This document shows, piece after piece, positions 1-13,845 of a DNA stretch of 64,000 nt (positions are counted from its first letter, which is position 1; every line of letters begins with the position of its first letter). The position numbers were made by a program, and so were the translations under genes. Source of the DNA: Sarcina ventriculi (GTDB lineage: Bacteria > Bacillota > Clostridia > Clostridiales > Clostridiaceae); NCBI RefSeq assembly GCF_900456775.1, contig NZ_UAUL01000007.1:1-64000 (forward strand). The letters are read 5' to 3'. The notes beneath the pieces are model-generated. The model made no database searches, was not told where the DNA came from, and saw nothing but the letters and a program-made list of their open reading frames with translations.

Positions 1-832
1 GGTCTTGGTAAGTTTACAGATAAATTCACTGGAACCATAACTGTAATTGGTTCTCCTGGTGAATTCTTAGGGTTCTAAATCTATTTTTGCTAAACTCGGA
101 GTTTTGATAATATAGATGCAGTTTTAATGGTTCAACCAGAATTAGTCACAGCAGAAAGTGGCTTATCTAAAGCAACTATTCCTTTAGAAGTTAAATTTAT
201 AGGTGGAAATGGGCTTAGCTTCCTAAATTCAAAAACATATACATCTTTAGATGGAATACTATTATCATTTAATATATTAAATTCACTTTTAAAAGCTTTA
301 ACACCAGATATATCTATAAATTTTATTCTATCTAGGGATGTAATACACCTTTGCTAGTTCCTGAAGAGGCAGAAGCTAAATTTTATATACAGGCTAAAAA
401 TATGGATATGGCCAAGTTTGCTGAAGAAAGAATTAGAGAACTAACACTGTATGTAAGTAAACTTATGGGTCTTCAATGTTCCTATTCTCTTTATGAACCC
501 CCAAGTGAAGAATTATTATCAAATAAAACATTAAATAGGCTTTTTATAAATAATTTAAAAGAAAATGGGTAATTGAAATATGTCCTCCTTTACATATAGA
601 ATCTAGATTAAGCATTGGAAACATAAGTACTATAGTTCCCTGTATTCATCCTTATATTAATATAATAGAAAAAGGTGTAATTTATTTCGGAACCAAAGAA
701 TTCGCTGAACAAACAATATCTTCTTTTGGATTTGAACAAGGATTAAAAGCTTCCTATGCCTTAGCTCAAACTGCTTTAGATTTAATAGAAAATGATTCTC
801 TGTTAAATGAAGCGAAATCATCACTTTACTAA
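1..832 (+). pseudogene. Decayed M20-family amidohydrolase (aminobenzoyl-glutamate hydrolase-like), 5' end outside window
   Basis: Translation in shifting frames gives an M20/PF01546-type peptidase: a sheet ending TVIGSPGEF where an active enzyme has a PAEE-like metal-ligand segment, then a dimerisation-domain stretch (residues encoded at 127-350), then VPEEAEAKFYIQAKNMD, and a C-terminal part with IHPYINI and GTKEFAEQTISSF ending at 832. A stop at 76-78 and frame changes near 350 and 570 break it into at least four pieces. The motifs match amidohydrolases that release small amides such as p-aminobenzoyl-glutamate. The acidic residue expected in the PAEE motif is lost. Not functional as read. 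Confidence 0.75.
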
Positions 833-1038
833 TAACCTAAATCCTTATTTTTTTATTACACTTAGATCAATTTTATATAAAGTGATACTAGATAAAAGCG
901 ATGTTAATTAATAAACTTATTTAATATTGCCTTTATTTTTTTTATTAAATGTTTCTGATAAATTACTTAATTAATTATATTACTTACTCTAGATAGTATG
1001 TTTACCTATAAATATTTAAATAGTATAATAATTACGTT

Positions 1039-1991
1039 GGAGGTGAAATTTTGATTCAGATATATAAATCTTATAATAATACTGGAGAATTAAAAAAATA
1101 TTGACACAATAGAGAATGGTTGCTGGATTAATATAGTTGCACCTTCTCAAGAAGAATTAATTTAATTTCTAAAAAAACATCTATACCACTACAGTTTCTA
1201 AGAGCTTCTTTAGATGATGAAGAAACTTCTCGTATAGACATAGAAGGAGAAAATCTTTTAATCATTGTTGATATTCCTTTTACAGAAATGGAAGATAATT
1301 CATTAACGTATGATACTTATCCATTATCTATAATTCATACTAGCAATGTATTAATCACCGTCTGTTTAAAAAATAGTAAGATATTAACGGATTTCACTAG
1401 AAATAAAATAAAATCATTTTATACTTTTAAAAAATCTCGATTTACTTTACAAATATTAAATAGAATTTCAACCTATTATCTTCTTTATTTAAGACAAATA
1501 GATAAAAAAAGTTTAATGATAGAAAAAAGACTTCATAAATCCATGAAAAATAGAGAACTTATTCAATTGCACTCGCTTGAAAAATCTTTAGTATATTTTT
1601 CTACATCTTTAAAATCCAATGAGATAACGTTAGAAAAAATGCTGAAATTAGAACTAATTCAAAAATATGAAAGAAGATAAAGACATACTAGAAGACGTAA
1701 ATAGAGAATAAACAAGCTATAGAAATGACTGAAATCTATGGTAACATTCTTTCAAGTACCATGGATTTTTTTGCTTCTGTAATATCTAATAATTTAAATA
1801 TTGTTATGAAAGTAATGGCTTCTGTAACTATTTTAATGTCAATCTTTACAGTTGTTTCTGGAATATATGGAATGAACATATCTAAACTTCCTTTTGCTGA
1901 TAGTCCTAATGCTTTTATTATAGTTATGGGTATATCTTTTGCATTATGTTTTTTAGTAGCCTTACTACTTTATAAAAAAGACATGTTATAG
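1039..1991 (+). pseudogene. Decayed CorA-family divalent metal transporter
   Basis: A GGAGGTG ribosome site at 1039 precedes a TTG start at 1051. The first frame stops within about 20 codons; the reading then resumes in other frames at about 1170 and 1288-1680, and again at 1725-1991. The pieces line up with CorA (PF01544): LDDEETSRIDIEGENLLIIVDIPF, a long helical stalk, then two C-terminal membrane helices with the family's GMN signature intact (IYGMNIS). CorA carries Mg2+ or Co2+ through the inner membrane as a pentamer. At least three lesions separate start from pore, so the gene is dead although the pore segment is well preserved, which points to recent decay. Confidence 0.8.
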
Positions 1992-2121
1992 AATTTATAG
2001 ATTTATTTATACTCCTTATTATTATATAAGTTTTTATTTTAATATAAAGTGTTATTTATATAGTATTAAATAATATAATACTACTAAAATTAAAATAATC
2101 TTATCTTATGCAAGTAACTAT

Positions 2122-3024
2122 AAAAAGGAGGTTTTTAATATATTAAATAAATTAAAATTTAATGATACTATAGGTGTTATTAGTCCAGCTGGTTGTGAAA
2201 AAAAATAATTCAATAGACTATAATTTAAATCAATTAAAAAAATTAGGTTTTAAAATTAAAGAAGGTAAACATTTAAGAAAAACAAATAATTATTTTGCAG
2301 GCACCGATAAAGAACGTGCATCTGACTTTATGAATATGTTTAAAGACCCAGAAGTAGCTGCTATCATGTGTTATAGAGGCGGTTATGGCTCTATACGAAT
2401 GATGCCTTATGTTAATTGGGATGTAATAAAAAACAATCCTAAAATATTTTGTGGATTTAGTGATATAACCTTGCTCTTAAATTATATAAATAAGGTATCA
2501 AATATTCCTACATTTCACACGCCTATGGTAAATTCCAATCTTCAAGATTTTGTAACACAAAATTTTTTTTAAATCTTTTAACTAAGAAATATAGTTCTAT
2601 AAACTTAAAAAACTTTAAAAACATAAAAACTTTTAACATTAGAAATATTACGGGAAAAATATGTGGTGGAAACCTCTCTATGATTTGTAGCGCTTTAGGA
2701 ACACCTTACGATATAGATACGAACAATAAAATTCTTTTGCTAGAAGACATAAATGAACCTGCATATAAAATAGATAGAATGCTAACTCAACTTCTTATGT
2801 CTAAAAAGCTAGATAAATGTTGTGGTTTTATTTTGGGACATTTCACCCCATATGATATCAATACATTAAATTTAATAAAAAACATACTTTTACCTTTAAA
2901 TAAACCTATTATACTAGGTTTTCCAAGTGGTCATGCATATCCTAATGTGTCATTACCACTTGGAGGCAATATTTTAATAGATTTTTCGCAAAATATCATA
3001 TCAATTGAGCCCATATTTAAATAG
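2122..3024 (+). pseudogene. Decayed LD-carboxypeptidase (S66 family, LdcA/MccF-like)
   Basis: A strong AAAAAGGAGG site (2122) precedes an ATA triplet (2140) where the start codon should be, followed by IGVISPAG, the S66 N-terminus. A frameshift lies in an A run near 2200 and another in a T run near 2565. Family landmarks survive: RGGYGS, GFSDIT with the nucleophile Ser, the Glu in LLLEDINE, and the His in GHAYPN. S66 enzymes trim D-Ala from murein tetrapeptides or cleave microcin C-like toxins. The start codon loss and two frameshifts make it a pseudogene. All three genes left of the rRNA operon are broken in similar ways. Confidence 0.8.
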
Positions 3025-3089
3025 GAAACATTCTAACTCTTAAAATAAAAAATTTAAATAAGTTAAAAATAATAATTTATTATAAAACA

Positions 3090-3117
3090 AAAAATCTCAG
3101 CTTAAGCTGAGATTTTT
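3090..3117 (-). terminator. Rho-independent terminator of the rRNA/tRNA operon
   Basis: A near-perfect palindrome (AATCTCAGCTT and its complement) lies directly after tRNA-Cys on the minus strand and is flanked by A/T runs on both sides, so it can stop the rRNA operon. It could also act on the plus strand for the pseudogene region. Confidence 0.75.
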
Positions 3118-3119
3118 GG

Positions 3120-3191
<72 letters not shown>

Positions 3192-3192
3192 A

Positions 3193-3268
<76 letters not shown>

Positions 3269-3344
3269 TTACAAACCACATTATAAATTATATTAATTAA
3301 TATGATTTTTGTCAAGACATTTTTAATATAAATAAATTTTAAAA

Positions 3345-3461
3345 CCTGGCAACCATTTACTCTCCCACACAGTCTCCTATGCAGTACCATCAACCGTAAA
3401 AAGCTTAACCTTCGTGTTCGGAATGGAAACGGGTGTTACCTTAAAACGCATTATCACCAGA
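3345..3461 (-). rRNA. rrf: 5S rRNA, distal copy
   Basis: About 117 nt with the conserved core CCATTCCGAACACGAAGGTTAAG and terminal helix GTGATAATGCG / CGGTTGCCAGG-like ends. It differs from the proximal 5S at many positions (for example in the helix after the TTAAGCTTTT segment). It lies between tRNA-Asn and tRNA-Phe. Confidence 0.9.
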
Positions 3462-3463
3462 TA

Positions 3464-3538
3464 TGGCTCCTCCGAGAGGGCTCGAACCTCCAACCTATCG
3501 GTTAACAGCCGAGTGCTCCACCATTGAGCTACAGAGGA
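3464..3538 (-). tRNA. tRNA-Asn (GTT)
   Basis: Acceptor TCCTCTG/CGGAGGA, anticodon GTT, discriminator G, encoded CCA. It separates the two 5S genes. Confidence 0.95.
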
Positions 3539-3545
3539 ACATAAA

Positions 3546-3662
3546 CCTAGCAACCACCTACCCTCCCACACAGTTCCCTATGCAGTACTATCGGCCTCTA
3601 AAAGCTTAACCTTCGTGTTCGGAATGGAAACGGGTGTTACCTTAAAGAGCATAATCACTAGA
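3546..3662 (-). rRNA. rrf: 5S rRNA, proximal copy
   Basis: Conserved 5S core (CATTCCGAACACGAAGG), terminal stem CTAGTGATTATGC paired with the GGTTGCTAGG end. This is the usual 5S position, after 23S. Together with the distal copy it makes a double-5S operon. Confidence 0.92.
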
Positions 3663-3721
3663 TATTCATTTAAAAAATATTCTTTTTAAACTACACTAAG
3701 CATTAACATAAAGTTAATTAG

Positions 3722-6622
<2,901 letters not shown>

Positions 6623-6726
6623 TTTGTTTCTATCTTTTAGATAGTTGCAATCAATTTTACAAAGAATAGTAAATTTAATTGGCTTTACTCTATTTATTAA
6701 TACTTATGTGTAATTTTCAAAGAACA

Positions 6727-6803
<77 letters not shown>

Positions 6804-6806
6804 ATA

Positions 6807-6882
6807 TGGTGGAGGTAAAGGGATTCGAACCCTTGACCCCCTGCGTGCAAGGCAGGTGCTCTCCCAACTGAGCTATACCCCC
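6807..6882 (-). tRNA. tRNA-Ala (TGC)
   Basis: Starts GGGGGTATAGCTCAG, anticodon TGC, encoded CCA. First of the two 16S-23S spacer tRNAs in transcription order. Confidence 0.96.
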
Positions 6883-6968
6883 ATATGTTTTGAGAGTTAA
6901 TCTCTCAAAATTAAACAGATATTTAAGAAGCATTCTTTATTATCATCTTAGTTTTCCTAAGATGTTCT

Positions 6969-8485
<1,517 letters not shown>

Positions 8486-8792
8486 AAATATACTAATTTC
8501 TTAGTTTTTATTTGAGTTTAATCTACTCATATTACTTATAAAAGAATTGCTGGTTTACTTAAATTATCTGTTTAATTTTCAAAGATCATTGTTTTTCTTT
8601 TTTCTCTATCTCCCTCAAGCGACTTCTTTATGATATCATTGTTTTATCTTTATGTCAATAATATTTTTAAAAAAACTTGATAATAATCTTTTAAGAACTT
8701 AAGATGTATTGTAATTTTAAAAAACTATTTACTATATTCTAAGCAATTCATAAAACTCCTAAGTTTAAATTAATGTAAACTAATATTTTATA
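8486..8792. other. rRNA operon leader and upstream AT-rich region
   Basis: No coding sequence seen. It holds the 16S leader, the rrn promoter and about 130 AT-rich bases that end where integrase similarity begins. No tRNA-Arg fragment is visible here, so the left end of the decayed element has been deleted. Confidence 0.5.
8630..8658 (-). promoter_or_regulatory. rRNA operon promoter
   Basis: Minus strand TTGACA (8653-8658), 17-bp spacer, TATCAT (8630-8635), about 145 bases upstream of mature 16S. The consensus -35 box and ideal spacing fit an rrn promoter. No other gene lies between it and 16S. Confidence 0.75.
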
Positions 8793-9500
8793 GAAAAGCT
8801 ATCTTTACTATTTAAAGAATTACTGCATGTTTGTAAACCTTCCTAAGAAGATCAAAAAGGAAGATATATTATACTATTGATAAACAAAAACGTTTTATAC
8901 CGGCTTGAAATGCTCATAGATTACAATGTTTGTTTTTATTTGCTTTGGGTACTGAATTAAGATTAGGTGAATACTAGCCTTAACATGGAATGATATTAAT
9001 TTTGATGATAAAACAGTATCAGTAAATAAAAGCATTAGACAGGAAACTATATTTAATAATAAAGGCGAAGGTAAGTATACTACTATCATACAACCACCTA
9101 AAACAGAAACAAGTATAAGAACCGTGCCAATTCCAAGTAATATAATACAAAAGTTAAAACAGTTTAAAATAACTCAAAATAAAGAAAGGTTATCTAATGG
9201 TGAATTATATATGCCTAGTGATTTAGTATTTACTACTCCAATAGGAACTCCTATAAATACATCTAACCTTAGAAAGATATATAGTAGACTACTAAAAAAA
9301 GCCGATATCAATAATATTAAGTTTCATGCTCTTAGGCATACTTATGCTACTAGATTATTTGAAGAGGGTGTACAAATTAAAACAGTTCAATCATTACTAG
9401 GGCATTCAGATATAAATACGACCATGAATATCTATACTCATGTTACAAGTGATGTAAAAAAATAATGCAGTTGAAAAACTTAATAAAATATTTAATTTAG
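8793..9500 (+). pseudogene. Decayed tyrosine integrase, C-terminal part
   Basis: Closely matches the last ~230 codons of the intact integrase at 22919-24091, including HALRHTYATRLFEEGVQIKTVQ and GHSDINTTMNIYTHV with the catalytic His, Arg, His and Tyr. The 5' half is absent. A one-base loss (GGTGAATACT against GGTGAAATACT, near 8970), changes near 8905 and an altered end (GATGTAAAAAAATAATGC) disrupt it. An intact-looking stretch spans 9124-9465. Its position relative to the tRNA-Arg fragment at 11147 mirrors that of the intact integrase relative to the whole tRNA-Arg. Confidence 0.88.
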
Positions 9501-9541
9501 TCTAGAACTAGAAGTCTTAACGTACTTTTAGTTTATTTGCT

Positions 9542-9892
9542 TTATTTTAAAATTAATTTTTCATTACACATACAAGGAGAATCAATACACATACAAACAG
9601 TAGCTGGATCAATATTATATTGCGATGCTATTATATTAAGTTCAATCATAACAGCTGTAAAATATTTATCTTCATCTATTTCTATTAAAGTTTTTTTCAA
9701 TTTTTCCTCACGCATTGAATATGCTTTTTTAATTTCTAGCCTCTCATTAGGCTTTAACTTATTAAACTGATTAATAATTACTTGAGTATTTTCTAAGCTT
9801 TTTGCTAGAAGTTTATTCACATTTACTCTTTGCCATATTTCCTTTCTGGATACTTTTATCCACTTAATATTTTTCACCACAGTTACCCCCAA
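9542..9892 (-). CDS. Small protein paired with SIR2/AbiH-like gene
   Basis: 116 residues, not recognised. The N-terminus is basic (KWIKVSRKEIWQR), followed by a charged helical region around residues 40-75 and a Cys-rich tail CMCIDSPCMCNEK near the C-terminus: four Cys in two CMC pairs, possibly a metal site. Its start overlaps the end of the upstream SIR2/AbiH-like gene by 10 bases, so the two are very likely translationally coupled. It may be a partner, inhibitor or second component of that protein; this is inference from context only. Confidence 0.7.
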   Translation of the reverse strand: MGVTVVKNIKWIKVSRKEIWQRVNVNKLLAKSLENTQVIINQFNKLKPNERLEIKKAYSMREEKLKKTLIEIDEDKYFTAVMIELNIIASQYNIDPATVCMCIDSPCMCNEKLILK

Positions 9893-11001
9893 AATTCTTT
9901 AACGTTTTTAAAACTCAACTTACCACTAGCATTTAATTTAGGTAATATTTCTTTTATTTTTTTACATTCATCTCTATCGTAAAAATAATAAATACATTCT
10001 ATAATATCTAAATTATCAATAATGTCAAAAAGATGATAATCATTATATGGAGATAGCCCTAAAATTGTTAATTTTCCTTTAACTTCAGTTAACTCTTTAA
10101 TAGGATAATACTCTTCAAAAGCAAGGTCTGAATTAACGCTTTTTAGTTTTATTGCCTCTCCTAGATTTGCAATTAAATTATTCTCGCTCATTTTCCAATT
10201 ATCAATCTCCTCTTTTACATTTTCTACTTGCAAATAAGCATTTGCGAATTTTTCTAATACTTCGTTTACTACAGAGTGTTGTTTAATTTCGTACTGTTTA
10301 TAGTTTCCACAATAAGTTGAAATTGCTGTAGAATGTAAATAATCATAAGTTGAATCAAGATTAATACCCTCTAATGGAGAATCACTTAATTGATTTCTAA
10401 ATGAGTCTTTATTATAAACATCGCTTAATTTATCAAATTGTCCATGAATATGGAATACATTTTTTCCAGTTGCAGCCTCAATATTATTATCATAGTTAGT
10501 GGAAAAAATATTATCAAACATAGAAAGAAATTCTTTCAATTTTTCACTATATTTCATATGCAATAAATTTAACTTTCCATGATTATATATAGAATATAAA
10601 TATGTCATTCTCATACATTCCCTTATAACATACATGTTAGGATTACCAATTCCAAACTTATGACAAACTAAATCATGAATTAAATAATAATCTTCAAATC
10701 CAATATCTGCAATACGTAAGCTTTGTTTTTTATTTTTATAACGGCTAATAAAATCAGCTAAAGCTATTTTTTCATCTGAACAGGTAGTACAATTATTAAA
10801 AACACCATCAATGGCATCTCTTGCATATAAAAATAGCTTTCCAATGTAAAGTTTTAATGATATAGGATCGTCTATTATAACATCTCTAGGAAAATCATCC
10901 GACCCTAACTCTTCTAAAATTCGTAACACAATTGACCTAGTAGTATAATTTAAATTATCAAATTGTATATTTATTCCATTACCAACTAATAAATTTTCCA
11001 T
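9883..11001 (-). CDS. SIR2/AbiH-like NAD-binding-fold protein, candidate anti-phage effector
   Basis: 372 residues with no signal peptide or membrane segment. Landmarks of the SIR2/AbiH-type Rossmann fold are present in order: LLVGNGINI (GNG at 7-9), a helical insert, STNYDNNIE (NYD at 169-171), HIHGQFD (184-187) and GLSPYNDYHLFDII (about 315-328). In bacterial SIR2 effectors the Asn of NYD and the HIHG His act in NAD+ breakdown; that this protein does so is inference. AAAGGAGGAT precedes the ATG. It leads a two-gene operon within the cargo slot of a decayed integrative element, a typical place for abortive-infection genes. AbiH is the nearest named family; similarity is by motif only. Confidence 0.7.
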   Translation of the reverse strand: MENLLVGNGINIQFDNLNYTTRSIVLRILEELGSDDFPRDVIIDDPISLKLYIGKLFLYARDAIDGVFNNCTTCSDEKIALADFISRYKNKKQSLRIADIGFEDYYLIHDLVCHKFGIGNPNMYVIRECMRMTYLYSIYNHGKLNLLHMKYSEKLKEFLSMFDNIFSTNYDNNIEAATGKNVFHIHGQFDKLSDVYNKDSFRNQLSDSPLEGINLDSTYDYLHSTAISTYCGNYKQYEIKQHSVVNEVLEKFANAYLQVENVKEEIDNWKMSENNLIANLGEAIKLKSVNSDLAFEEYYPIKELTEVKGKLTILGLSPYNDYHLFDIIDNLDIIECIYYFYDRDECKKIKEILPKLNASGKLSFKNVKEFWG

Positions 11002-11031
11002 ATATCCTCCTTTAAATATTTTTATGTATTA

Positions 11032-11060
11032 ATTATACAATATTTCATTTTATAGGTAAA
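11032..11060 (-). promoter_or_regulatory. Promoter of the SIR2/AbiH-like operon
   Basis: Minus strand TTTACC (11055-11060), 17-bp spacer, TATAAT (11032-11037), about 30 bases ahead of the start codon at 11001. The -10 box is perfect and the -35 box weak. Confidence 0.55.
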
Positions 11061-11082
11061 ATATAAATAGACTATTATCTCT

Positions 11083-11091
11083 GTTGCTGTA
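11083..11091 (-). repeat. Candidate integrase arm-type site, remnant element
   Basis: GTTGCTGTA next to the att repeat. The same core occurs at both ends of the intact element (11311-11330 and 26750-26768), each time as a pair spaced by CGG or similar. Only one copy remains here. Confidence 0.45.
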
Positions 11092-11123
11092 CTTATATAA
11101 AAAAGCCTATTTTCCAATTAGGA

Positions 11124-11188
11124 AAATGGCTTTATCATTTACTTTATGGTGCATCTAGAGGGATTTGAACCCCCGACCTTTGGATTCG
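11124..11188. repeat. Left attachment site (att) with tRNA-Arg 3' fragment
   Basis: A 65-bp segment matching 26802-26866 with one visible mismatch (position 11138). Bases 11147-11188 equal the last 42 nt of tRNA-Arg(TCG), including CCA; similarity stops in the anticodon loop after GGATTCG. This is the split tRNA end expected after tyrosine-integrase insertion. It also marks the junction between the decayed element on the left and the intact one on the right. Confidence 0.9.
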
Positions 11189-11310
11189 TTTAGTAGTTTT
11201 TGTATTACTTTTTCCAATTTTAATCTATAACATCTAATACTGATTATATCTATGTTTTTTATACACATCCCTTCGTTTTCTGTTTACTATTATATGAATT
11301 TTTTAATTAT

Positions 11311-11330
11311 GTTGCTGTACGGTTGCTGTA
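11311..11330 (+). repeat. Integrase arm-type repeat pair, left end
   Basis: Two GTTGCTGTA copies spaced 11 bases apart (GTTGCTGTACGGTTGCTGTA), 120 bases inside the left att repeat. The right end carries nearly the same sequence at 26750-26768. Paired short repeats at both ends are usual arm sites for Tn916- or phage-type integrases. Confidence 0.55.
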
Positions 11331-11390
11331 TTTTTAACTTCACTTAAACCCATATAACTCCTACTATAAGCTCTATTTTATCCAATTGAC

Positions 11391-11762
11391 TTATAATTTA
11401 TAATTTGTTATTGTTCCTTGATGAAAACTCATCTTCCATTTTCCGTTACTATACTTCCATATTGAACTACGAAGTGAGTATTCTTTATCTAATTTATTAT
11501 TTTTCACTAATTTATATGTAGCCAGTACACACTTATCTGATAATCGTTTAATTTCAAACTCAATAATTTCCCAAGATAAAATACTATTGTCATCTTCTTT
11601 TTGAAATACATCCCCCTTTTTATAATAGTATTCATATCCTGAGCTTGTAAATTCAATAAAATCATCTTCTAACACACGACTTATCTTTCGTGGAGATTTT
11701 CTTACTTCTGACTTTAATAAATAATTTTCCAAATATAATATATGTTCACTAGTAGCATCCAC
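11391..11762 (-). CDS. DUF4440 / NTF2-like protein
   Basis: 123 residues that read as an NTF2-like fold: helical start (HILYLENYLLKSEVRKS), LEDDFIEFTSSGYEYY, a strand with CVLATYKLV, then the ending SLRSSIWKYSNGKWKMSFHQGT, typical of PF14534. The family binds small molecules or acts as a stress or hydrolase accessory; no substrate can be given. It is a lone gene at the left edge of the element, with no strong ribosome site visible, and may be cargo. Confidence 0.65.
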   Translation of the reverse strand: MDATSEHILYLENYLLKSEVRKSPRKISRVLEDDFIEFTSSGYEYYYKKGDVFQKEDDNSILSWEIIEFEIKRLSDKCVLATYKLVKNNKLDKEYSLRSSIWKYSNGKWKMSFHQGTITNYKL

Positions 11763-12152
11763 CTTATCACATCCTCTTCTTAATTAAGTTTATTTCATTA
11801 AATTATCTATCTCTATCTTTAATTTATTTATCATAAACCTAAGCAGTAAATCTATTCTTTATTTTCTTCATTTAAGTATTTATATCTATTCTTAAATCTT
11901 TACACCTCTTTTTAATAGCTTTATTTATTCTTTCCATATAATAATATAATAATAAGTTTATCTAAACCTATAATTTTATTATATATTTTTTTAGGAATTA
12001 TTTATAATAAATAAATTTTTAAAATATTTATTAAACTATACATTTTCTTATGTTTTATAATATTCTTTAGTTTAAATTATCTCAAAATACTATTATTTTT
12101 ATGGTTAGTAATTGATTCAAATATCGTATTTATGCTATTTTAATATTAATTT

Positions 12153-12247
12153 ACCCCCCTTTGATGAGTTTTGGGAAATTTGCGAAAAGAAAACTACCAA
12201 TGCGACTTTTAAAAAGAATTTTTTTCCTAGAGCTATACCCCCTATAT
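12153..12247 (-). repeat. Conserved G-rich motif, copy 1 (cos-like?)
   Basis: Read on the minus strand: AGGGGGTATAG, TCTAGGAA, AAAAGTCGC, GTAGTTTTC, then AAAGGGGGGTAAA. The same ordered blocks occur on the plus strand at 18138-18238, so the two are divergent inverted copies bounded by G5-G6 runs. It is non-coding. Its form recalls packaging (cos) regions of Firmicutes phages, but that is a guess. Confidence 0.5.
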
Positions 12248-12350
12248 GTTTTTTATAATTCTGCATGATTCTAAATATATCCTCACAATTTTGTGACACT
12301 TTGGTATATGTTTTTATAATTTATTGGTTAAAGACAATATGAGTGATAAG

Positions 12351-12378
12351 GCTCGCTAATTTAAGCGAGCGTTTTTAT
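12351..12378 (+). terminator. Terminator-like hairpin
   Basis: GCTCGCT / AGCGAGC stem followed by GTTTTTATTAT on the plus strand. No gene upstream on this strand is evident, so what it ends is unknown. Confidence 0.5.
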
Positions 12379-12666
12379 TATCTGCTATTCTTTTTTGATT
12401 AATAGCTATCGGTCATTTTTGGACAACAGCTTTATATAAAACACGCTCACTAATTTTGGGGAGCGTAAGAATAATAAATAAAATCTTTTTGTTTTCCACA
12501 GGTGTTATAAAAATAAAGTTAATAGGCAAGTAATAAATTTAGAACTTAGATATATTTACTTTAGAATGATGATATGTCAAAATAACTATTTCTATAAAAA
12601 TTAATTATAAAAATGTCAAAATAAATTTGTTTATAGTTTAAATGACTATTAATTAAAAGTGTTAAA

Positions 12667-13828
12667 TAAACTATAGTTTAATTAACATATGGAGGATTAA
12701 AAATATGGGAAATTATTATAGCTACATGAGAATTTCAACCAAAGAGAACAATGATAAACAAAGTTTTAATAGGCAAGAGAAAAGCTTAAAGACATATGCA
12801 AAAGATAATAACATAGAATATTTATTAAGCTTTAAAGATGATACAACTGGAGGTACATTTAATAGACCATCTTGGAGTAAACTAGAAAAGATATTACAAA
12901 AGGGGGACACGATAGTATTTAAAGAAATATCAAGATTCACACGTCAGGCTGAAGAGGGATATAAAAAATATATGGAGCTAATGCAAAAGGGTATTAATTT
13001 AATATTTTTAGATAATCCAACTGTATCAACAGATTATATAAAAAACTTAACAAGTATTGCTAATACATAAAACTTAGTTACTAAAACTGCTTTAGATAGC
13101 ACAATAAAATTGTTATTGATAGTTGAACTTGATAGAGTGGAGCAAGAAAGAGAACTTATAGTAAAGAGAATAAAACAAGGTATTGAAGCAAGTGATAAAA
13201 GAAATGGAAGAAAACAAGGTAAACTTGATAAAATGAGTGATAAATTAAGAGATGACATAAAAGAGTTTTTAAGTGATAGAAGTATAAAGCAAATAGATTT
13301 GATGAATAAACACAATATAAGTCGAAATACGCTAAAGAAGTATATAGCGATAGTAAAAGGACAACAATATCAGATACAATAATAAGAAAATAGAATATTG
13401 TAACATCAGATACTATTTATTTAGTGTCTTTTATTTTACCTCTATGCCCATTTATAAAGTGTTTGAAATTTACAAATATAATTTCACATCTAAATATGAT
13501 TTTAAAAGCCTTATAGACTGATGTAGAGCGAGAAAAAGGCATGCATAAAATTACTTTAGAGAATATTTAAAAATTAGGTGGGGGGTAATTTAGTGAAACG
13601 ATAGGTGGTTTTTTCAAGTGATTTTTCAGTAGTTAGTAAACTTACACACATAATATTTTTGAAATGTGAATTGAAAACATATAAGATAAAAACTTAGGTT
13701 TGAGGAAATGTATTTTATTTTGTGTATTCTAAAGATTAGCTTTGCCTAAAGTGTTTATATTCTATATGCGTAATATATAATGCACTTGCAATAAGCTAAT
13801 CCTTTTTTCTATAAATACACGATTTAAT
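12667..13828 (+). repeat. 1,162-bp inverted repeat, left arm
   Basis: Reverse-complement match to 16148-17309 in every stretch compared, with equal length. It contains recombinase copy 1 and ~440 bp of downstream DNA. It begins with the perfect palindrome TAAACTATAGTTTA, a likely recombinase site. Similarity ends sharply at 12667 and, apart from a few more scattered bases, at 13828. Confidence 0.88.
12705..13382 (+). pseudogene. Serine recombinase (resolvase/invertase), copy 1, interrupted by stop
   Basis: A GGAGG site precedes ATG at 12705. The N-terminal catalytic domain has YSYMRISTKE (nucleophilic Ser in RIST) and the active-site region KEISRFTRQAEEG. A TAA at 13068-13070 cuts it after 121 codons. 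The same frame continues as 104 codons with a C-terminal helix-turn-helix (KQIDLMNKHNISRNTLKKY). Copy 2 reads through the stop position with Asn-Gln-Asn, so the TAA is a point lesion (CAA to TAA). Copy 3 carries the same stop, so it arose before the duplication. Confidence 0.85.
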
Positions 13829-13845
13829 GTACATTCTTCAATTTT

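Larger units (their letters stand above)
11763..12666. other. Long intergenic region with conserved motif and hairpins
   Basis: No coding sequence of note. It holds a ~95-bp motif (12153-12247, described separately), a terminator-like hairpin at 12351-12378, a second stem ACGCTC/GAGCGT at 12443-12466, and the AT-rich upstream of the recombinase copy. Confidence 0.5.

Noticed and set aside
1-3024. Frameshifts as pure sequencing error
   Set aside because: Several independent lesions, including a start codon change and an altered active-site motif, in all three genes, while 35 kb of nearby genes are intact; real decay is more likely, though not proven without reads.
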